Assembly: GCF_022829515.1 (NCBI RefSeq) | Contig: NZ_JAKSYL010000057.1 | Coordinates: 1-35,071, forward strand | Direction of reading: 5' to 3' | Length of the DNA: 35,071 nucleotides | From: Methylobacterium sp. J-048 | GTDB lineage: Bacteria; Pseudomonadota; Alphaproteobacteria; Rhizobiales; Beijerinckiaceae | Shown here: positions 29,702 to 35,071 of the stretch, piece by piece | How the letters are laid out: each line of letters starts with the position of its first letter | Numbering within the stretch: the first letter of the stretch is position 1 | Notes under the pieces: model-generated | Seen by the model: only the letters and a program-made list of their open reading frames with translations | What the model was told of the DNA's origin: nothing | Databases searched by the model: none | Program-made: the position numbers and the translations under genes

Positions 29702-30877
29702 TTATCCGCAGCTCGTCGCCGCGGCGGCGCGCACCCGTCCGTCCCGGCGCAGCCACAGCAGGAAAGCGAGCCCCAACGCCGCCATGGCGGCGCCCGCGAG
29801 CGGCACGGCCTCGTAGCCGAGCCCGGCATCGATCACGCCGCCGCCCACCGCCGCCCCGATCGCGTTGCCGAGGTTGAACGCGCCGATATTCATCGCCGAG
29901 GCGAGGTTGGGCGCCGCGCCCGCCTTCTCCATCACGCGCATCTGCAGGGGCGGCACCAGGGCGAAGCTCGCCACGCCCCAGAGCAGGATCAGCAGCGCCG
30001 CGCCGCCCTCCAGGCGCATGCCCCAGGCGAACAGGGCGAGCACCGCGACCAGCCCGACCAGCGACCCGAGGATCGTGCCGTCCACCGACCGGTCGGCCAA
30101 TCGTCCGCCGAGCCAGTTACCGATGGTCAGGCCAACGCCGAACAGCATCAGCATCGCGGTGACGAACGGCGTCGTCGCGCCGGTCTCGCTCCGCAGGATC
30201 GGCACGATGTAGGTGAACACCGTGAACATCGCGCTGGCGCCCACCACCGTGAGCGCCAGGGCGGCGAGCACCGGCCCGCGCCCGAGCACGCGCAATTCGG
30301 CCCGCATGTCGTCCCGGGCCTCGACCTTCAGCTCCGGCAGCGCGAGGCGCAGCGCCAGCATGGCGACCGCGCCGATCGCCGCGATGCCCCAGAACGCCGC
30401 CCGCCAGCCGAGCACCTCGCCGACCCAGGCGGCGAGCGGCACGCCGCCGATCGTCGCGACGGTCAGCCCCGAGAACATCGACGCCACCGCGGCGGCCCGG
30501 CGCTCCGGCGGCACGATCCTGGCGGCCACCACCGAGCCGATGCCGAAGAACGCGCCGTGGTTCAGCGCCGTGACCAGCCGGGCGACGACCAGCATCGCGT
30601 AACTGTCGGCGATGGCCGCCAGCAGGTTGCCCAGGGTGAAGATCGCCATCAGCCCGACCAGCAGCCGGCGCCGGGGCACCCGCGCGGCGGCCAACGTCAC
30701 CAGCGGCGCGCCGACCTGGACGCCGAGCGCATAGGCGCTGACCACGAGGCCGGCGGCGGGGATCGAGACGCCGAGATCCCCGGCGACGAGGGGCAGCATG
30801 CCCATCGGGGTGAATTCCGTGACGCCGATGCCGAAGGCGCCGACCGCCAGGGCCAGCAGGGGAGGATTGATCGCCAT
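29702..30877 (-). CDS. MFS transporter, DHA1 efflux group (AraJ/NepI-like)
   Basis: A 391-aa, 12-helix major facilitator. The first helix is LLALAVGAFGIGVTEFTPMG, with the TEF motif of sugar/nucleoside/drug exporters (AraJ, NepI, PbuE). LVTALNHGAFFGIGSVVAAR and WRAAFWGIAAIGAV are also typical. The ATG at 30877 (MAINPPLLALAVGAF) has GGAGAG 5 nt upstream; longer frames to 30973 add no helix. The substrate cannot be told from sequence. It is convergent with the small gene at 29282-29533 and divergent from higB. Confidence 0.88.
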   Translation of the reverse strand: MAINPPLLALAVGAFGIGVTEFTPMGMLPLVAGDLGVSIPAAGLVVSAYALGVQVGAPLVTLAAARVPRRRLLVGLMAIFTLGNLLAAIADSYAMLVVARLVTALNHGAFFGIGSVVAARIVPPERRAAAVASMFSGLTVATIGGVPLAAWVGEVLGWRAAFWGIAAIGAVAMLALRLALPELKVEARDDMRAELRVLGRGPVLAALALTVVGASAMFTVFTYIVPILRSETGATTPFVTAMLMLFGVGLTIGNWLGGRLADRSVDGTILGSLVGLVAVLALFAWGMRLEGGAALLILLWGVASFALVPPLQMRVMEKAGAAPNLASAMNIGAFNLGNAIGAAVGGGVIDAGLGYEAVPLAGAAMAALGLAFLLWLRRDGRVRAAAATSCG

Positions 30878-31041
30878 GAGGGCTCTCCGGTTGTTCCGGG
30901 ACCGCAGGTGGCGGATTCGGCGCGCCGGGAGTAGTCCGTTGGATGGACCAAGATCTGTGCGCAAGAAGCACAAGTCTCAGAGAGGACAGGCGGTCGGCTG
31001 CGCGTCACGGGCATTCGCGGCCTAACCCTTAGGCGATCCGA

Positions 31042-31071
31042 TTGATTGCGCGTTGTTGCATTCAGTGATAC
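31042..31071 (+). promoter_or_regulatory. Candidate higBA promoter
   Basis: TTGATT (31042-31047) followed after 18 nt by TGATAC (31066-31071), in a locally AT-richer stretch 33 nt before the higB ATG. The match to sigma-70 is weak. Confidence 0.3.
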
Positions 31072-31103
31072 AAGCACCGGTCATCGCGGCCCGGGCTGGT
31101 GCG

Positions 31104-31385
31104 ATGATTCTGGGCTTTCACGATGCGCTCACGCAGGCCGTTTTCGCCGGGCGTTGCCCCAAAGGTTTTCCGGCCGCCCTGTTCAAAGCGACACGCCGCA
31201 AGCTCATCGCGTTGAACGCCGCGACGTCGCTCGATGACCTCAAGGATCGACCGGGGAACAAGCTTCATCCGTTGAGCAGGGATCGCGCGGGGCAGCACGC
31301 CATTGCGGTCAACGACCAATTCCGAATCTGTTTCATCTGGACTGCCTCCGGTCCCGACCGGGTCGAGTTCACCGACTATCATTGA
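31104..31385 (+). CDS. higB: HigB-type toxin (RelE/ParE superfamily)
   Basis: A 93-aa protein of the HigB family, ribosome-dependent mRNA interferases. Signatures: RPGNKLHPLSRDRAGQHAIAV and NDQFRICFIW, ending VEFTDYH, the standard HigB C-terminus. ATG 31104 gives the usual length; a frame from 31053 adds 17 unrelated residues. It precedes its antitoxin, the reversed order characteristic of higBA. The stop lies 26 nt before the chosen higA ATG. Confidence 0.92.
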   Translation: MILGFHDALTQAVFAGRCPKGFPAALFKATRRKLIALNAATSLDDLKDRPGNKLHPLSRDRAGQHAIAVNDQFRICFIWTASGPDRVEFTDYH

Positions 31386-31411
31386 GGCATTCGGCCGTGC
31401 CCGAGGGTGTC

Positions 31412-31798
31412 ATGACGACCACCGACGACAAGACTCAACCTCGGGCACACGGCGCCGAGACCATCGCCGATCTGCGCCGGGTCTTCGATCAGGCGGAGGC
31501 GTTCGACGCGCTCCCGCCCGTTCATCCCGGCGAGATCCTGCGCGAGGAGTTCATGGCGCCCTTCGGCCTCTCGGCTGGCGCCGTCGCGCGCGCCCTGGGC
31601 CTGCCGCGCTCGCGGATCGAGCGGATCGTGAAGGAAGAAATTGGGATCAGCACCGATACGGCGCTGCGGCTGGCCCGGCTGTTCCGGACCTCGCACCAGT
31701 TCTGGCTCAACCTGCAAATGCAGTTCGAGAGCGAGACGCTGCTCTTGGTGATCGGCGACGAGCTCGCGCGCATCACCCCCGTCCCGGACGCCGCTTGA
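31412..31798 (+). CDS. higA: HigA-type antitoxin (XRE/HTH)
   Basis: A 128-aa protein. The HTH region reads HPGEILREEFMAPFGLSAGA (about 38-57), LGLPRSRIERIVKEEIGIST, and LARLFRTSHQFWLNLQMQ, all standard for HigA. It represses its own operon and binds HigB. HigA is normally about 95-105 aa; the roughly 35 extra N-terminal residues are unexplained. ATG 31412 has GAGG 5 nt upstream. A TTG at 31382 overlaps the higB stop (TTGA) and is an alternative coupled start. Confidence 0.9.
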   Translation: MTTTDDKTQPRAHGAETIADLRRVFDQAEAFDALPPVHPGEILREEFMAPFGLSAGAVARALGLPRSRIERIVKEEIGISTDTALRLARLFRTSHQFWLNLQMQFESETLLLVIGDELARITPVPDAA

Positions 31799-31904
31799 GC
31801 GTCCCGGTACCGGAGGCGGCCGGTTCCGCTCCGGCACATGGCCGAATCGTCGGGCCATCGTTAAGCCGACATGGCGGATCGGGATCCGTGCGGAGGTGTC
31901 ACGA

Positions 31905-32807
31905 ATGTTGCGCGACAAGGCCGACCGCGCCGGGGACATGGCCGTGTTCGTGGCGGTGGCGGAGGCCGGCAGCCTGTCGGGGGCGGCGCGCCGGCTCGGG
32001 TTGACGCCGTCGGCGGTGAGCCGGGTCGTCGCCCGGATCGAGGCGCGGCTCGGCGTCCAGCTCCTGGTCCGGACCACCCGGACCTTGCGCCTCACCGCCG
32101 AGGGCGAGACCTACGGGCGGGCGGCAAGGCGCATCCTGGCCGATCTCGATGAGACCGAGACCGCTCTGTCCGACCGGGGCTGCCCGCGCGGGCGGGTCCG
32201 GGTCAGCGCCGCCACCGCCCATGGCCGCCTGGTGATCGTGCCGCTGCTCGGGGATTTCGTGGCGCAGCATCCCGGCATCGTGGTCGAGATCGACCTCAGC
32301 GACGAGATCGTCGACGTGCTCGGCGGCCGGGCCGATATCGGCATCCGGTTCGGGCCCCTGGCCGACAGCCCGCTCACCGCCCGGCGGCTGGGCGAGACCG
32401 GCCGGACCGTGGTCGCCGCGCCGTCCTATCTCGCCCGGGCCGGGACGCCGCGCCGGCCCGCCGACCTCGCCGACCACAATTGCCTGTATTTCACCTTCCG
32501 CCGCAGCGAGCCCGGCTGGCCGTTCCGCGAAGAGGGGCGCGACTTCGTCCTGCCGGTGCGCGGCACGATCGCGGCCAATAACGGCGAGACCCTGGTGCAG
32601 CTGGCGCTCGGCGGCGTCGGCATCACCCGGGTCGGGACCTTCCACATCGCCGACGACCTCGCCGCCGGCCGGCTGGTGCCCCTGCTGGAGCCGTTCAACC
32701 CGCAGGACCGCGAGGTGATCCACGCGGTGTTCGTGGGCGGCGCAGGCCTGCCGGCCCGGATCCGGGTGCTGGTCGATTTTCTGGCGGAGCGGCTGCGCGG
32801 GGGGTAA
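31905..32807 (+). CDS. LysR-family transcriptional regulator
   Basis: A 300-aa protein with an N-terminal winged HTH (FVAVAEAGSLSGAARRLGLT then PSAVSRVVARIEARLGVQLL, about residues 14-55) and a periplasmic-binding-protein-like effector domain. It resembles the CrgA/DmlR group (GRVRVSAATAHGRLVIVPLL; GRADIGIRFGPLADSPL). The ATG at 31905 has CGGAGG 8 nt upstream. Many LysR regulators control a divergent neighbour, but none is adjacent; the target is unknown. Confidence 0.92.
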   Translation: MLRDKADRAGDMAVFVAVAEAGSLSGAARRLGLTPSAVSRVVARIEARLGVQLLVRTTRTLRLTAEGETYGRAARRILADLDETETALSDRGCPRGRVRVSAATAHGRLVIVPLLGDFVAQHPGIVVEIDLSDEIVDVLGGRADIGIRFGPLADSPLTARRLGETGRTVVAAPSYLARAGTPRRPADLADHNCLYFTFRRSEPGWPFREEGRDFVLPVRGTIAANNGETLVQLALGGVGITRVGTFHIADDLAAGRLVPLLEPFNPQDREVIHAVFVGGAGLPARIRVLVDFLAERLRGG

Positions 32808-32826
32808 GCCGGCGCTATGAGACCGC

Positions 32827-33558
32827 TCAGCCGAACACCACCGGCCGCCGGCTCGCCTCGGTGCGGATGATCTCCACGAGCTGCGAATCCTCGGTCAAGT
32901 CGGCGAGGCGCAGGCCGACCGGGGTCGAGCGGGTCTGGATCGTCAGCCAACGTAAGGTCGGCCGCAGGTCGAGGGCTTCGACCACCGCCACCCCGTGATG
33001 GTCCGGCTGGAGTTGCACGAAGGTCAGGTGGTTGCGGCTCGCCCGGCGGCCCAGCAGGTCGTCGATCGCCTCGACCGTCTCCCGGGGCGTGTGCAGATGG
33101 GTCATCATCCACAGCCGGTTCTCGGTGCCGGGGGTGTCCAGGGCCTGGCGCAGGCGGCGCACGCCCTCGGTGAGGAAGGCGTAATCCGCCGCGTTCGCCG
33201 CCGGGTCGTGGTGGTTGAACACGCATTCGAGCCCGTGCCGTTCCCGGTAGAGCCGGTGCCGGCCGCGCCAGATGTCGGGGCCGCGCCGCTCCGCCTCCGG
33301 AATGCTCTCGAGCTGGCCCCGGTCGGTGAGCGCGGAAAAATCGTCCTCCAGGCAGTCCCGGACCATGCCCGGCATGGAGAACAGCCAGTCCAGCGGGCCG
33401 GACCAGTGGCGCAGGTCCAGGGTCTTGAGCACGTGCGCCATCTGGCAATTGCAGCCGAGGGAGACGTGGTTGTGTCCGCCCGGCTCGCGCGCGTCGCGCC
33501 GCCCGAGGAGCCGCCCGAGGGCGCCCAGCAGGCCGCCGGTCGCGCCTGTTGAACTCAC
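32827..33558 (-). CDS. DUF1796-like (putative papain-like cysteine peptidase) protein
   Basis: A 243-aa soluble protein. The segment VSLGCNCQMAHVLKTLDLRH, then WSGPLDWLFS (about 32-61), matches the SLG.NC...GP.DW signature of DUF1796 proteins, proposed to be papain-like peptidases; Cys37 would be the candidate nucleophile. VFNHHDP (about 112-118) gives a possible catalytic His. The activity is unproven. ATG 33558 overlaps the accA stop by 4 nt, so it is coupled to accA, an unusual partner. Confidence 0.75.
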   Translation of the reverse strand: MSSTGATGGLLGALGRLLGRRDAREPGGHNHVSLGCNCQMAHVLKTLDLRHWSGPLDWLFSMPGMVRDCLEDDFSALTDRGQLESIPEAERRGPDIWRGRHRLYRERHGLECVFNHHDPAANAADYAFLTEGVRRLRQALDTPGTENRLWMMTHLHTPRETVEAIDDLLGRRASRNHLTFVQLQPDHHGVAVVEALDLRPTLRWLTIQTRSTPVGLRLADLTEDSQLVEIIRTEASRRPVVFG

Positions 33559-34517
33559 AGGGTCCGGCCGATGGCGAGGAATTTTTCGGCGCGGCGGTCG
33601 CGGATCTCCACCGGAGTCAGGCCGTCAAACTGGGCGAGCGAATCGGCGACGGCGTCGCCGGCCCCGCGGATCGCCGCGTCGCGGTCGCGATGCGCGCCGC
33701 CGGTGGCCTCCGGGATGATCCCGTCGATGACGCCGAGCCGCAGCAGGTCCTGGGCGGTGATCTTCATGGCGGTGGCGGCCTCGTGGGCGCGGCCCTGGTC
33801 GCGCCACAGGATCGAGGCGGCGCCTTCGGGCGAGATCACCCCGTAGATCGCGTGCTCCAGCATCAGCACCCGGTTGGCGGTGGCGAGCGCGATGGCGCCC
33901 CCCGAGCCGCCCTCCCCGATCACCACGGCGACGTTGGGCACGCCCAGCGCCAGGCACGCCTCGGTGGAGCGGGCGATGGCTTCGGCCTGGCCGCGCTCCT
34001 CGGCCTCAATGCCCGGATAGGCGCCGGCGGTGTCGACGAAGGCGATCACCGGCAGGCCGAACCGGTCGGCGGTCTCCATCAGCCGGACGGCCTTGCGGTA
34101 GCCCTCGGGCCGGGCCATCCCGAAATTGTGGCGCAGCCGCGCCTCGGTGGTGGCGCCCTTCTCCTGGCCGAGCACCAGCACCGGGCGCCCGCGGAAGCGG
34201 CCGAAGCCGCCCAGGATCGCCTCGTCCTCGCCGAAGGCGCGGTCGCCGGCCAGCGGCGTGAATTCGGTGATCAGCCCGGCGCAGTAATCCACGAAATGCG
34301 GGCGCTGCGGGTGGCGGGCGACCTGGGTCTTCTGCCAGGGCGTGAGGCTCGCATAGATCTCGGCGAGCGCCTGGCCGGCCTTGGCCTCCAGCCGGCCGAC
34401 CTCTTCGGAGATCGAGACCGCGCCGTCGCGCTCGCCGACCGCGCGCAATTCCTCGAGCTTGGCCTCCAGCTCGGCAACCGGCTTCTCGAAGTCGAGGTAG
34501 GTGCGCGTCACCGCCAT
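33555..34517 (-). CDS. accA: Acetyl-CoA carboxylase carboxyltransferase subunit alpha (AccA)
   Basis: Subunit of acetyl-CoA carboxylase that, with AccD, moves the carboxyl group from biotin to acetyl-CoA, starting fatty acid synthesis. The protein is 320 aa, the normal length. Conserved motifs: YLDFEKPVAELEAKLEEL at the N-terminus, HFVDYCAGLITEFTPLAGDR, GRFRGRPVLVLGQEKG, PVIAFVDTAGAYPGIEAEER and GEGGSGGAIAL. The ATG at 34517 gives the standard MAVTRTYLDFEK start; the 26 extra codons upstream are not conserved. It overlaps the DUF1796-like gene by 4 nt. Confidence 0.98.
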   Translation of the reverse strand: MAVTRTYLDFEKPVAELEAKLEELRAVGERDGAVSISEEVGRLEAKAGQALAEIYASLTPWQKTQVARHPQRPHFVDYCAGLITEFTPLAGDRAFGEDEAILGGFGRFRGRPVLVLGQEKGATTEARLRHNFGMARPEGYRKAVRLMETADRFGLPVIAFVDTAGAYPGIEAEERGQAEAIARSTEACLALGVPNVAVVIGEGGSGGAIALATANRVLMLEHAIYGVISPEGAASILWRDQGRAHEAATAMKITAQDLLRLGVIDGIIPEATGGAHRDRDAAIRGAGDAVADSLAQFDGLTPVEIRDRRAEKFLAIGRTL

Positions 34518-34718
34518 CGTGTCACAGGTCTTCCCGGGTTCGCCGCTCCGGAAGCGGCGGGCGCGAGGTGTTGGCGATGGCGGGGGTGGTGTCAACCGGC
34601 GCCGGGTTCGAGCTGCTTTGCACGGAGGCTGGGCGGGTGGGATTTTTCGGAGTGCGCCTGCGGTAGCGGGCTTACATCACCTCCTGTAGCGCACGACGCG
34701 CGCTCCTCCCCCTTGCGG

Positions 34719-34928
34719 CTACGGCCTACACAGTTTTGAGGCACCGGCGCCGTTGCAGGCCGCGACGCGCCCCCTCTCCCGTGCGGGAGAGGGTTGGGGT
34801 GAGGGGCCAGGACTTTCCGGAGATGTCGCACCCCTCACCCTGTCCCTCTCCCGCACGGGAGAGGGGACCCGCGCCTCCTCTGCCAGCGGCAGGACCACGG
34901 CTCTGACCGAAACCTGTGTAGCCCATAG
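34719..34928. mobile_element. MITE-like insertion, 210 bp, with 9-bp target duplication
   Basis: Ends are imperfect terminal inverted repeats: CTACGGCCTACACAG (34719-34733) and the complement of CTATGGGCTACACAG (34914-34928), 13 of 15 identical. It is flanked by the direct repeat CCCTTGCGG (34710-34718 and 34929-34937), and its target is a family C repeat. It encodes no transposase, so it would need one in trans. A complete family B repeat sits inside it. Confidence 0.65.
34771..34869. repeat. Family B palindromic repeat, copy 2 (inverted)
   Basis: CCCCTCTCCCGTGCGGGAGA at the left end and CCCTCTCCCGCACGGGAGAG at the right, with GGTGAGGGGCCAGGA and GTCGCACCCCTCACCC between them. It is the near-identical reverse complement of 21754-21850, including flanking CGCGACGCG. 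Confidence 0.88.
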
Positions 34929-35071
34929 CCCTTGCGGGGAGGAGTTGGAGGTGGGGGCGGCTCGGCGGTGCCTTCTGCACCACCCCCACCCCTGGCCCCT
35001 CCCCGCAAGGGGGAGGGGAAAAGCGCGGTGAGTCCGGCGCTGGCCGTCGGAACCGCCGTTGGAACGCGCCG

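Larger units (their letters stand above)
34703..35020. repeat. Family C palindromic repeat, copy 2, split by an insertion
   Basis: The left end CTCCTCCCCCTTGCGG (34703-34718) and the remainder from CCCTTGCGGGGAGGAG (34929 on) to the right arm CCCCTCCCCGCAAGGGGGAG (ending about 35018) together match the intact copy at 21913-22022, in the same orientation. CCCTTGCGG occurs on both sides of the 210-bp insert. Confidence 0.75.
34518..35071. other. Non-coding region upstream of accA
   Basis: The stretch 34518-34702 should contain the accA promoter, but I see no convincing -35/-10 pair on the minus strand. From 34703 to 35020 it is entirely nested repeats (families B and C and the MITE-like element). 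No gene is seen up to the right edge. Confidence 0.6.

Noticed and set aside
29684..30934. 416-codon plus-strand open frame opposite the MFS exporter
   Set aside because: It is the antisense shadow of a clear 12-helix transporter; the sequence is His/Arg/Gln-rich without motifs.

Overview
The window is a large part of the photosynthesis gene cluster (PGC) of an aerobic anoxygenic phototrophic alphaproteobacterium. Very high GC content, the gene order, the oxygen-dependent cyclase acsF and many GC-rich palindromic repeats point to Methylobacterium or a close relative. No taxonomic search was possible, so the genus is an inference.

Left arm (1 to about 17.6 kb, minus strand): sixteen genes read in one direction from bchF (start 17602) off the left edge: bchF, bchN, bchB, bchH, bchL, bchM, lhaA, puhA, puhB, puhC, a small PGC gene, acsF, puhE, hemA, bchI, bchD. 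Most junctions overlap by 1-11 nt or are a few nt apart. They supply 5-aminolevulinate (HemA), Mg chelatase (BchH/I/D), the Mg-protoporphyrin methyltransferase (BchM), the oxidative cyclase (AcsF), dark-operative protochlorophyllide reductase (BchL/N/B) and the 3-vinyl hydratase (BchF), plus the reaction-centre H subunit and assembly factors (PuhA/B/C/E, LhaA).

Centre (17.7-25.4 kb, plus strand): a cobalamin-binding AerR/PpaA-type regulator and the repressor PpsR, then bchG, a PucC-family MFS gene (Bch2/ORF428-like), bchP, tspO and a small membrane protein in a tightly coupled set. PpsR-type operators (TGT-N12-ACA or near match) lie before bchF and bchG, so the cluster encodes its own aerobic repressor and a probable anti-repressor. 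pufBALM and the crt genes are not in the window.

Right arm (25.4-35.1 kb) leaves photosynthesis: a triheme periplasmic cytochrome c, a Pmp3-family peptide, a lipoprotein L,D-transpeptidase, a small coiled-coil membrane protein, an MFS exporter, a HigB/HigA toxin-antitoxin pair, a LysR-type regulator, a DUF1796-like protein and accA.

The most unusual aspect is the repeats. Several families of 30-120 bp GC-rich palindromes are scattered here, and in three PGC genes (bchD N-terminus, bchM C-terminus, N-terminus of the MFS gene after bchG) they lie inside the reading frame and encode extra low-complexity peptide. Upstream of accA, a 210-bp MITE-like insertion with imperfect terminal inverted repeats and a 9-bp target duplication splits one such repeat and carries another inside it.
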